Shown: positions 13,430 to 24,900 of the stretch, one piece after another | Numbering within the stretch: the first letter of the stretch is position 1 | Layout of the letters: every line of letters starts with the position of its first letter | DNA from: Sequoia sempervirens | Lineage: Eukaryota; Streptophyta; Pinopsida; Cupressales; Cupressaceae | Assembly (NCBI GenBank): GCA_007258455.2 | Contig: VDFB02187733.1 | Location: 1 to 64,000, forward strand | Reading direction: 5' to 3' | Length of the DNA stretch: 64,000 nt | The notes under the pieces: generated by a model | Seen by the model: only the letters and a program-made list of their open reading frames with translations | The model's database searches: none | Told to the model about the DNA's origin: nothing | Program-made: the position numbers and the translations under genes

Positions 13430-13935
13430 TAGATATCCTCGTCATGGAGTCTCTCAACATGACACCCACAATGGCTACACCCATTTGTGGAAAACCACAT
13501 CTCAGTCTTAGAGATGTAAACGAGTTCATCATGGAGTCTCTCAAGATGTCCACAATGGCTACACCCATTTGTGGAAAACACATCCCAAGTTCATCATAGA
13601 GTCTCTCAACGTGATGTCGTCATGGAGTCTCTCAACATGACGTCCACAATGGCTACTCGCATGTGTGGAAAGAAACACATCTCAGTCTCAAAGATGTACA
13701 AGGGTTCAGCACAGAGTCTCTCAACGTGATTTCATCATGGAGTCTCTCAACATGACGTCTACAATGGCTACTCCCATGTGTGGAAATAAACACATCTCAG
13801 TCTCAAAGATGTACAAGGTTTCATCATAGAGTCTCTCAACGTGATGTCGTCATGGAGTCTCTCAACATGACGTCCACAATGGCTACTCCCATGTGTGGAA
13901 AGAAACCCATCTCAGTCTCAGAGATGAATAAGGGC
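13430..13935. repeat. tandem array with GGAGTCTCTCAACATGA core
   Basis: At least five imperfect units contain CATGGAGTCTCTCAACATGA, then CACAATGGCTAC and TGTGGAAA. They lie next to the 3' LTR of the non-autonomous element. Open frames across the array (13395-13583 minus, 13780-14046 plus) follow the repeat and are not taken as genes. Confidence 0.8.
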
Positions 13936-13937
13936 TT

Positions 13938-14028
13938 GCACCTCATATTTCTCTATCTCAGAGAAATATACATTACAAGGGCTTTCACCTCATATTTCTC
14001 TGTCTTAGAGAAATATACATTACAACAA
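13938..14028. repeat. ~45-bp tandem duplication
   Basis: CACCTCATATTTCTCT followed by CAGAGAAATATACATTACA occurs twice in a row. Each copy holds a small inverted repeat, ATTTCTCT...AGAGAAAT. Confidence 0.75.
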
Positions 14029-15620
14029 ATCTTCATGATGATGTGACTCCCTCTGAAGCTCCAAGTACTTGCATCGACCTCTTGACCTGCTCATCCAAGA
14101 TTGTCTGCAATGTATGCCTTAGAGGAATGATTTCCAATGCACACCTCTGGCACTACTGACTTGCGAGAGTTTAGGACTATCCTTCTCGACCTCATCCTAG
14201 ATCATCCTATTCTGAATAGGTTTGTGGAGCTACCAATGTCAAATCCAGATTGATTGTCTTGTGCAATTCTGTTCTCTGCAGCTGAAGAGGTCTTCCAAGG
14301 ACTTTAGGACCTGTCCTTGCAACATTGCAACCCACTTAACTGACACCTTCACTTCTTCTTAGTGAGTCACATAACTCCCTCTTGATTCATGCCTCAAAGA
14401 TTGCAAAGAAATCCTCTGGAAGTGAATTCCCTTCCATTGACTGATCTCAGAACCTTAATCCTTTTCTTGGACATGATCTCAACTCGTGTCTTGAATTCTC
14501 GGTATTTAACTCCCTCTGAATGTCATTTCCTCCTCTTTGAAGAAACAAATCACAATGATAATCTGTATAGGTTCTTCGTTGTTTAGTGTCTTCATCTTTC
14601 TCAATTGTCTTTGTTGATGTGAACTCTCCATCTAAGGCTAACCCAACCTTGTGCCCTCGAGAGATGTCTCTAGTGAAGAATCAAGAGAGTTATGTGCCAC
14701 CAACTCAGTCCCATGGCTACAAGCTATGTCTCCATGTTTGTTCATTTCTCCACCCGACATGACTTCCTCATAGAATGCCTCAAGCTCTTCCTCCCTTTGA
14801 ATTCCTTATGCAATCTCTCATCATCCTTTTGCTCCTCGATCCATCCTACATTTTAGAGAGATTAATAATAGTTCATAGAATCAAACTACCCCAAAGAGAA
14901 ATATACAGACCAATGCTAGAAGCATACATGATTCACTATTCCCAATGTTATTGCATGAATTATTAACTACATAAAATTCATGATCATAAAATACTTCTCT
15001 TTATTGTTGGTACACCATTGAGCTAGACCTGTAGCTGAGTCTAATTAGCCCTTAATTGATTTAATCCTTGTTAAATAATCGCCTAGACTTCCAAATGCTC
15101 GATGGCTAGCAAGAGTATTCCGGCTACAACCAACTGGAGCAACAATCTGTGTAGATTCCTTCACAAGCATGATTTGACTCTGTCGCTCAAATAAACTTCA
15201 CCAGTTGCTTTCCCATCCACGCGACAGATGAATGTTTGACCCTCTTCTCCAATCAGATCTGAAACTCTTTACAATTCTGCTCAAGAATTTCTGTTGATAG
15301 GTCTATAGGTATTTTCCCTTTAAGGTCTGCATAAAATGTCTTTCAATTTTGCAATAGATAGTCTTTGAATATGCAACAACTCACCCTTGAAGATCTGCAC
15401 TTAAGTCTACCACAATTCACCTTTTAGGTTTGCAAAAATTTGCCTCAAGGCCTACTCTTAAATCTACTAGAAATCACCCTTCAAGTCTCCAAAAATTCGC
15501 CTTCAAGATTGCTCTTAAAAACACCTTAAATCTACTTCTAAGGTATTCTCCAAATCCGCTATTGATGGAATGATATTTAATGAAGAATGCTTAGACAAAT
15601 CTGATCATATCTTTTCTAAA

Positions 15621-15635
15621 CCTACTCTGATACCA
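15621..15635 (-). other. primer-binding site (initiator tRNA-Met type)
   Basis: On the minus strand this reads TGGTATCAGAGTAGG immediately inside the 5' LTR, as in many plant copia elements. Confidence 0.8.
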
Positions 15636-16122
15636 TGTTAGTTTTTAGATAAAAAAATGTCAACAAGTAAAAAAACACAACACATAGAACAATGAACACA
15701 ATATGTTACCCCGGGAAAACCCTCCATCGAGGGAGAAAAACCTAGCAAAGAATATTCTCTTCTATATCAGAATAATAAGTGTAGAAACTGCATACAACAT
15801 TAGGCCCTAGAATAGGCCAAGCCACATACAATAAGATATGTAACTTCTTGTATTGAATCTTGAAAGCACAAATGATGACACTTCTTACAAAAATCCGATT
15901 TGCTGCTGCAAGGAGACAAACTACTGCTAGAGGTGTGAATTGGAGTGATTGAATTGCTTGCACAAATGAGAGGACATCATCCGCTTTATATACAAAGTTG
16001 GGTGGCTTCCTCTCTAGGGCCGACCTATAACAAATATATTTTATTTATAAAAGATGAAGGCCGACCTACCTTGAGCAAGATATAATTATGAAAAAATATC
16101 TCCCACTGCTACAACACTAACA
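15636..16122 (-). repeat. 5' LTR of the 12912-16122 element
   Basis: Near-identical to 12912-13400; adjoins the primer-binding site on its inner side. Confidence 0.85.
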
Positions 16123-16330
16123 ATATCAAGCCTAATCATATTTTGATAGATAATGGTGTCGTAGTCAAATTGACAAATATTGGACTACATTTGTGAAAGA
16201 AAATGGGAAGTCCAATAAAAGAATTCTTATGTTCTCTTGGGATCACTATTGTAGAACTTTCCTATCATAAACCTCCTTACATGAAGGAAGATATAAAGGA
16301 CAAAATTTTTGAATGAGTCTAATCTCATGG

Positions 16331-17181
16331 AACATAGGCCTTGACGTGTCAACAAGATTAAGAAATAATAAGGGATGGGTTAGCCATAGATACTAGGTGC
16401 ATTCTAGTTAATACAATTTTTATTCGAGGTGGGCACACTTCGATTAAATTAAATGAAGGATTAGTTCTAATGTTTTTCTATGAAGTAATATGAATAATTT
16501 ACTATTGTTCTATTCATGTTAAGATGCCTAGAAAGATCACCATGTTTTATTCTATTGCATTTTGTTATTGGACTTGATCAACCCAATAACTTTGTACTTG
16601 TGTCTTATAAAGTATTATATAGAAAAGGATATTAACTCTATTTAGGGTAACTTTGTACTTGTTTCAATTCAATTATATTTGACCTATAGGAAAATAGGAT
16701 TCTCATGTAGTCTGGAATGCATGATTATCATCTTAGAATATATTTTGAGTATATAGATTATATATAGTTCAACGATGAGTGACTAAATAGTATGGGATAC
16801 GCATGTCATTCACTACGTAAATGTTATGCCAACACATGATAATAATTTTGTAAATTTAATGTTGAAGATTCATGTAAGTGATTAAAACATCTATATTAAA
16901 GAACATGCGTTACATGAGAGAAAATTGATAAAGTTGAAATATATCTGATTAAACATAAAGAATAAGCATTAGTTTCTTCTATTCTAAATTCCTGCTATGT
17001 ATTTATGTATGTATAGTTCTTGTCATAATTTGATTGAAAAAATGGTTCTCTTGAAATTACTTGTTAAATTAAAATAAAGTTAAAAACAAGAGAGATATAT
17101 GAACTAAAATTTGAAAAGGATATATATATATATGAATTGTGATGCAAATGCACCTCATGCTATTAAGGACAACTAATTTAC
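16331..17181. other. no recognisable gene
   Basis: AT-rich sequence. No frame or repeat boundary could be supported. The last hundred bases may be the end of a decayed gypsy element. Confidence 0.4.
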
Positions 17182-18060
17182 AAGGGGAGAATTGCTATGT
17201 AACTTTTTCCCCAAGAGAAGAGAAAACTATGAAGTAACTATTTAGAATTAAAAGGGAGATAGAAAAATAAGGGATACTTTGGTAAAAGACAGATTAATAA
17301 AAAAATATGTATAACCACTCTTTTAAAAGAGGAAGAATAATTATTTATTTAAATAATTATTAAAAGGCAACTTGTGTGAAAGGGTGTGATGGTTTGGAAA
17401 CCACCCCTTAAGGCTTATATAAAGCATTTATGTGAGACTTGGAAAGGGACATGGAGACAGATGGAGAGAGGGAGAAACGCAAGAATTGAGAGGGCACAAG
17501 GAGTGAAGTTCAAGGTGATTAGCTAGCATTGAGGCATTTGGGGAAGAGGCATACAGTGTGTGTCCAACGCAGGGTACAACGTACACCTAGGAGTGTCTTG
17601 GCCAAGGCTGTGTTATTTATGACGTGAGGTATATTGGGTTATGTGTAAGAACTGGCTTCCTCCAGAGGTGCTTCCTTGTCGTTGAGAGCTTGGACTTGTA
17701 ACTATTTCTGAGTACTAGATAGTAGCCTCTCCATGATTTACATAATTGGAAAACTCTATTGACTGAACTACAACAAACTACAAGCCTATTGAATTGGAAT
17801 GGTAATGCATGATTACTAAGCTACCTTGCCAAACCATGACATAGTGAGATAGAACTTAGAGAAATTTGGTTTTGTTTGGAGATCAAATTCTTTTTAGAAG
17901 TGAAGAACACCGGATGCTTTACCTAAGTTGGTGAATGAGTCAAATCACCATGAACACAACAAAGTTGAAGTGTAGGCATTGGTGCTTTGATTATCACTAC
18001 CTCAGCAGTTGGATGTTCTAAATTTATTATTCAGGATGATTTGATGATAATTATCAAGGC
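17182..18060 (+). repeat. possible gypsy polypurine tract and LTR
   Basis: AAGGGGAGA (17182-17190) precedes TGCTATGTAAC at 17193, reminiscent of chromovirus-like 3' ends. TATATAAA at 17416-17423 would fit the TATA box of such an LTR. No second copy is in the window and the right end was not found. Confidence 0.3.
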
Positions 18061-19279
18061 GTTTTGAATGTGATCGTCACCTATTTGGAAACTAAATAAT
18101 ATCTTGCTAAAAATATGAGATTTTTTAGATGTCTTAACCAATAATAGTCATTTTCATTATTGTAGAGAAAGGAATTAAATGGCATACTACTTCACAAATT
18201 TAGCCATTAACAACCCAAATGATCTAATTTTGTACCATATGTTGAATGCATAGATTCATGGTAGATTAAGATCGATGCATTTAGACAATATGGTGAATCC
18301 GTGTAAGGAATTGTCATAATAAGTGACATGTACAACCATGGATGATAGTTTGCCTCTTCACATTCCTCACTCATGTTTAAATCATTTATGTTAACATTTG
18401 TTAGATGTAGACCACTATATGCTTGTATTGTTTGATTGATTTCACAACCATCTATTATATACTTCCATTCTAGGTGGCATATTTTTTTGAATAAGACATC
18501 AACATGGCATTGACACATTTTTCTAGGCATGAACATGATTTTTTAGGCCTTGTTGATAGAATGATGCATCATTTCTCCTATAACTTGGGTTTACTATTAG
18601 GAGTTGATAGGAGTGTGCATAGTTTGGATTGATCTATTTGAGAACCTTCATTTTTTTAGTTTTGCAAAAGTGCAAGTTGGGTCAAGGTTGTTAGTTTTAT
18701 TTTGGCCTCTTGTTGATTTTTTCACTATGGTGGAGACTATCAATCGTACGATTTTTGGTAATGCCATGGAAGTGAGAAACAAAGTAATTGGAGAGATATA
18801 ATTTAGGGAAAATAAGGAAGGTGTTTAAGATCAAATCTCCACCTATAGAAAGTGCTATCTAGAAAGTGGAGAGTCAACAAATTTTGATGGCTTTTCCCCA
18901 ATGCTACTATTTTAGCACTATTGTTTCCATCTTTTTATCAAAACATAATGAACATTGTTAAAAATGTGGATTTGGTCCAAGTAATTGTATGTGTATATGC
19001 AAGAAGTTTATATCTCTAAGCAAAAGTTAAATGAAGTATTGGAGGGTTATGATTGGGAGGTGGGATTTGCATATATGGGTAGAATCTTCCATATGGAATT
19101 CATGGACTCTTCCAATGCAAAAGCAACCTATGGGACCCAAGAGCAACAAATGGTCCCCTAGCACCAAAGCCTTATAAAGTTTGTAATCTCCTCTCAAGCT
19201 TAGATCTATAATGAATTTTGATCAAAAAGCTTGTAGTTTTGTCCAACTTTACATCCTCAAACAAGGTGCTTACATTATC
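18061..19279. other. no confirmed gene
   Basis: A 109-codon minus-strand open stretch at 18207-18536 has no recognised domain and no splice or promoter context. Its position just downstream (on the minus strand) of the LINE-like relic leaves open that it is decayed LINE 3' sequence. Confidence 0.3.
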
Positions 19280-19880
19280 AATTTTCAAGGTGTCTTAATT
19301 GTTGGTATAGATGACATTGTACGTTGAGCACTCTATGACATAGTGTCATTCTATCTCCACCACTACCTTATTGCAAAATCAGCATATTCTCTTTTCCCAC
19401 TCTTCTTTAGGTATCAACCATCTACTGGTTTCACATGTAAAATGATGTGAATTAGTCCTTAATTGGGCTATCAACATTTTTTCTTTCCATTTAATATTCA
19501 CTCCTATGTAGGATTTTTCCTCATTAGTATTTGGACATTCATGCACATTAACATCTCATTTCTTCATTCATTTATCCCTTTGTTTCATCCACGTGGTTTT
19601 TCTTCTAGTTAGCTCTTCCTCCATAATTAGCCTAGGCCAACGATGGTTCTCCATGCTTTGAATCTTCTTTAGGTAACTAAACAATTGGACCATCGTTGAT
19701 GCTTCCAAAGGGAAAGTACTTGTTTGGGCCAATAAAGTCTTGTATGAAACAATAGTCTTAATTTTGAAACTACTTATGATTAGATGTTTTTGGATTTTTT
19801 CAACTTGCCTCCATTTCTGATCTAACATGTGCAGGAGTTGATAGTGAACTCCAAGGCACTGATAGTGAGCTTCCACAACT
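19280..19880 (-). pseudogene. LINE-like reverse-transcriptase C-terminal relic
   Basis: The minus strand reads QKWRQVEKIQKHLIISSFKI (in 19568-19876), then ECPNTNEEKSYIGVNIKWKE and ICWFCNKVVVEIE, a stop, HYVIEC. The C-x2-C...H-x4-C arrangement near the end resembles the zinc-binding C-terminal segment of plant LINE polyproteins. At least two stops interrupt it. No catalytic YxDD motif is visible, so the family call is tentative. Confidence 0.45.
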
Positions 19881-19899
19881 TAAGATCACCTTCAAAACA

Positions 19900-21359
19900 A
19901 AAGATAATCTTCCACAAGAGAGTATGGCAAGAGGATAGCTTGCTTGATTATGAATGCAATAATGTACAATGATTGATAATGGATCATTGATACATCACCT
20001 ACAATACATAATGCATATTAAGGCCTTGCTTATATAGACAAGTTAGGAGATATGATTAGACAAGATCATAACAAGTGTCTTAATCCTATGACATGAGACA
20101 ACAAACATTAAATGACCTTAGACACAAAAAGTAAATGATATAAGATAAGATAAGATCTTATGACAATTAAGACTTCTAAAAAAATTCCTAGGACCTAAGT
20201 AAACTTAACATGTGAATAGGACTTACTAGGCGAACTAGTTGGGTAAAACACCTTATTCACACCAACCACTTGTTGCTACCTAAAATTTCACACCTAGGGA
20301 AATGGACATCTATGAAAAGAATGAGTAAACAATCATTTAGACATAATGATTTGATGCCCTAGTACCACCAATAATAGAAACAACAAAAGCATGACCCCTT
20401 TCTATGAGGTCAAATGACATATTATTGAATACGATGAAAAATGTTCGAATACCAATTCTAAAAGAAGAATGTCACCCAAAAATCCAAGCCATAAAAATGG
20501 CCCTCAAGAGACCTTTTACCATGTAAGTGCAAGACTTCACCCTTGTAGCAGCCTATAGCTCATTTGTAGGCAACTTCTAACTAACCTACTCTATAGCTAC
20601 ATATAGGTCTATGGCCTACAAAACACCTATAAGTAATTTGTACCTAATCTATAGTACCTTGTACCCAATTTATGGGAACATGTACCTAGTTTGTAGTAAC
20701 CTTCCGAATATGCATGTTTAATCAAAAGACTGCCAGCCTCAAGAAACCAAAACCTAAAAAAATAAAAGTTCTATATATAATTTTAAATTTTTTTGTGAGA
20801 CAAAATCACTCATATACCCAGATGCTTGTACATCATATTGTCAACAAGATTGTTTGACAAATGAGAATGCAACAAAACAAGGAATGGTTTACCATAATTA
20901 GCATATGCACACTAAGAAAAAATCTAAACAAAGGGATGGTAATAACATTTATGTATGATGGATTGTAATGTGATGCAATTGAGGTTGGCTTGCCACCTAA
21001 TCTCACATGCAGTAGGGCAATTATGAAGGTGTATATAACACGTATTTGGTCTGCCACTTCCTAACTCTATTAAAAAATCTTTTATAACCGACCCTTTTTA
21101 TTGGGCATCATATTTGCTATCATATGCTCCTATATTTGTGTGGTATTTTATCTCAACGATCAGGAAATTGCCACCCATGAAATTCAACAAATATTGATGT
21201 TTTGCTATTAGCAACTAAACGAGCAAAATTATTTTCAATGGATAAAAACTCATAAGAACATTTTCACAATGACATGTAAATACATAGTTTTGAGGTGCCA
21301 AGGAAACAATTGGTAATCAAAAATAAATTTGGGCGCTTAATAGGCCTTGCAGATTTCTT
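19900..21359. other. intergenic, nothing recognised
   Basis: Short open frames such as 20833-21057 (minus) have no similarity I recognise and look like chance. Confidence 0.4.
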
Positions 21360-21670
21360 TTGAAAATTGGGCAGATGTATTGAGTTACAGCATACATGAT
21401 TAAAGCAATCTAAATTTACAGATAATCAAATTAAAACATTTAAGCTACCCAAAATATTTATTGAGTATAGTAAAAATTTCTTGTCCCTTATTGTATGATT
21501 GTCAATCAAATGAGTCTTCTTCTTGGAAATTGGTCAAATGGATTGAGTTACAGCATTTATGATAAAAGCAAGCTAATAATTGAATTAAAACTTTTAAGCT
21601 ACCCAAAATATTTGTTGATATTTATTGAGTATTATAAAATTTCTTGTCCCTTGTATGACAGTCAATCATG
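21360..21670. repeat. ~160-bp tandem duplication downstream of HGL1
   Basis: TGGATTGAGTTACAGCAT, AAGCTACCCAAAATATTT and AAATTTCTTGTCCCTT occur in the same order at about 21375-21490 and 21536-21655, with small differences. Confidence 0.75.
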
Positions 21671-21924
21671 TAATTTCTTAATGTACATATAACAAGAGGT
21701 GTTTGTTTCAAAAATAACCTCAAGAGGTGTACCCTCTCATGATTATCGAATGGCATGAAAGATTTCATACTAATTGATATCCAAGAGTGAAATAGGCAAA
21801 ATAACTGACCTTGTGGTTGTAGACTCAGGTTAAGATATTTAGCTGTTCCATTTTAAATTTACTAAAAGGCTTATAAAATATCATCTCTCAAGAAAAAAAA
21901 TCAATCATGGCAGAAACCTCCTTG

Positions 21925-24900
21925 TCATGGACTTTGAAAATCAATTACCTCATATTCATGACATATACTCAAAGGATTGTCCTCAGAAACTGGTCTTTCT
22001 TCAGACCAAAGTTCTAAATTACACGTACCAGTACCCCAGTGAAGCAAGCATTTAGACACTTGATTGGGATCAAATCGGTTCACTAAAGCAAGACCTTGGC
22101 ACTTGTCTACCAACATCCACTCCCCTGTAAGGAACAAATTTATATTGAGCCAAGGACTGGGAAGAGAATAATCAAAGGATATCTCTGAATACAATACCAT
22201 AAAGATAATTAAAAAAGAATAAGTTACTGACCATTAGGCCGAGAGTTTGCTTCCAGCATTTTTTCTCCCATTTCTGGGTCGACTTCACATTCTTTTCCAT
22301 CTACAGATGTGAATTTTACACACACCTCTGTGGGATGGACGAGGACAAATGTTGGGTGTACCCGAAGACATACCAATCTGTCAGAAGCCACCACTTTGTT
22401 GTCATTGGCTTTCAACAACTCATTTCATGAATACCCCAAACAATGACATTGTAGCATACCTTGAAAACCCTCCAGAACCTGCACCCACACTCCTTGCAAT
22501 TATGCTTGACTCGATGCGAACAACTTTTGGATGGGACTTTGGAACATAAAACTCACGCTGTAAGACTAAACCACCTCCAATATCACCCTCTAAGGCCAAG
22601 GACTCTTGTTCTTCTGTTTGCTCAAGATCTCGCCTGAAACAGAAAATTATTGTATTTTTTTTGGTTTACTTACAACTATACATCATAAATCTACAAAAGG
22701 TCTTACATTTATGATTTCTTGAATATCATATGCACAAACTGATATCAGAACATTTTTTTTTAATTACACAAATGATAGACCTTGTACATATACAATTTGA
22801 GCAATAAAATGTGCAGATAAACTTCCTTAAACTTCAGACGTGCTTAAAATCATATTTTTAGGGTCCAGAACTTCCATAACATAAATACCTAACTGTTTAG
22901 GAGGCAAGCACACAAGAATGTACATGAGTTATCTACAACCTTGAGAAATGATGAGAATGTATGGTAAGTTTTTTCATGAGTCTTACTTGATAACAGTATA
23001 TGCCTCAGAACAACCAGCAGAACGATACTCAACACCACTGTATTCCTCATATCCATTTATTTCCAACCTACTGTGTAACCATTGGGTGCCTGCCATTAAA
23101 GTTTTTGAATTGGGTCAGTCGTAAACAACTCTAATATCATATATGTCATCCCACATATCTGATATATGAGCAACAGAGTACAAGGAAACATTCCCTAGAT
23201 ACGATCAGTCATAGAAAAGCCACACAGTCTTTATATGAAATAACACAAATACTTTCATCCTGTGTTCTATATAGTAGCAATGAGCATTAAGAAGACAGCT
23301 TCTTGTTTTGAATCCTGGAAACATTTCCACACAATGTCAAAACATTTATGGGAAAGTTTAAGTACCCTTCTTGGACAGTTAGATCAAAGGTGGAAATAAT
23401 AAATAGGCATTATTAATACAAAACAAGGGATCATCATTTTCACCACCAAAATTGCTACAACTTTTCAAAAAACCACACTTTTCTACACTGGCCCAATAAT
23501 TTGAAGCGCCTTTCTCTATATTCACAAATATAGAGATAAAAAAAAGTCAGCATATCCAACAAAGAAGATATAGTCCCGCAAGAAATGCCCAAAAGATCAC
23601 CTAACCAACCATTATTCAAATCTGAAACCAAACCACAAAGTGCCCAAACTATACTCGAAATATTCGACAATTGCATTTAGGAAGTTCAAACAACCCTCAA
23701 ACATACTGTGACCAGAACTAAGCCAAGAAATAGAATACCTAAATTGTGCTAGCAATTGTTTCACTTTTACACCAAAGCCCCTTTGCACATGCCTCCTTTG
23801 TTTGAGATAAAATTCTTGTATACAAGTTAACCGCATTACAGTTACACTGCTAAGGATTTAATACCTAGTCAGTACTGATTTTGTTCAAAATGATGCCAAA
23901 CAACCTAAGTTGAAACTTCAAAGGCATAATGGCATGCATATTTGCTCTTAACCTGGGGATTTTACAAGGGTCCTCGACATCACATGCATAGAGCCTATGA
24001 CATCTGCATATTTCCTTCCTTGTCTCTTTATGTTGCTAAATCATATCAGATTGCCCTACTTACACTCTCATGTATTTCAAGTTCTGAGTATCTCCTTTCT
24101 TGTCTCTGTAAGTTGATAAATTATATCAGATTGTCCTACTTACACTTTCATGTCTAGCTAAATTATCAGATCAAATCAAAATTTCAAATCCTTTAATTTA
24201 TGCATTTCCATATTTTCAATCTGAAGCCTTTCTGAAGAAATCTTCCCAAAAGTTGCAATCACTTTGGTGACCCATCCCTCCCATGAGTGAGATGACGCTG
24301 TCCAAGAGTAAAATTGGGCATTCATTTTAAACTCAATAATGAACCGATTATATGTGGAGGAGAAACTCCGGCATGCGATAAAAGTGTCACCCAAAACCTG
24401 CTTTGTTTTTTATGAATTAACATTAAAACTTTATTTTTTAAATAGCTATTCTTAAACAAAATAGAATTATTCCACAGGATCAGGTGCCTCTCTCCACTGC
24501 ATTTTACAGTGTGAAAGCAATAGTCTTCTGACTGCAAGTTAAAATGTTGTAACTTGGGAATTTTTTATTAATTCAGTTCCTTGTTGCTCTATAATACAAA
24601 CAAATTGCAAAAATAATTGGAAGCAATATCAGAATACCAACTTGCAAAATCCAACTAACAAAAAGAATAAACTAGTGTCGCATTGTGTTATTTTAGAGTT
24701 CCATTGTAACTAAAATTTGACAATAAATTTTACTATACTAGTTTGTCAATTCCTTCTACATTCTAAGAATAAAAAACAAATATACCAGTCAAAATTTCTA
24801 GAAAGAGAATTTTCAAGCTAAACACCAGCAATTAAAGCATCAATAAACAAATAACATGTACGGTGATATCCTGAAAAATGAAAATCCCAGCACTTGATTA

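Larger units (their letters stand above)
12912..16122 (-). mobile_element. non-autonomous LTR retrotransposon (3.2 kb, minus orientation)
   Basis: Two direct repeats of 489 and 487 bp, both TGTTAG...CTAACA on the plus strand, flank a 2.2-kb interior. Reading the minus strand, a primer-binding site TGGTATCAGAG lies just inside the right repeat (15621-15635) and a purine tract (AAGAGGAAG) just inside the left one, so the element runs right to left. ATAT or a closely shifted 4-5-bp duplication flanks it, and removing the element rejoins the kinase relic in frame. No gag or pol can be read inside, so it must have moved using proteins from another copia element. Confidence 0.85.
12834..16330 (+). 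pseudogene. protein kinase relic split by an LTR element
   Basis: The left piece (12834-12911) reads DDATILKDVIKALTYLHKLE followed by FIYRD, and the right piece (16123-16330) continues with PNHILIDNGVVVKLTNIG. Together they are kinase subdomains VIa-VII: the helix before the catalytic loop, the [HY]RD-x-K-P-x-[NH] loop, and a DFG position changed to NIG. Further on, SLGITIVELSYHKPPY matches the subdomain IX region. The ATP-binding lobe is not visible, HRD is YRD, DFG is lost and stops follow, so it is a dead fragment. The break lies exactly at the LTR element 12912-16122. Confidence 0.65.

Noticed and set aside
18207..18536. 109-codon minus-strand frame as an independent gene
   Set aside because: No recognised domain, start context or introns; it lies just downstream (on the minus strand) of the LINE-like relic and may be part of it.
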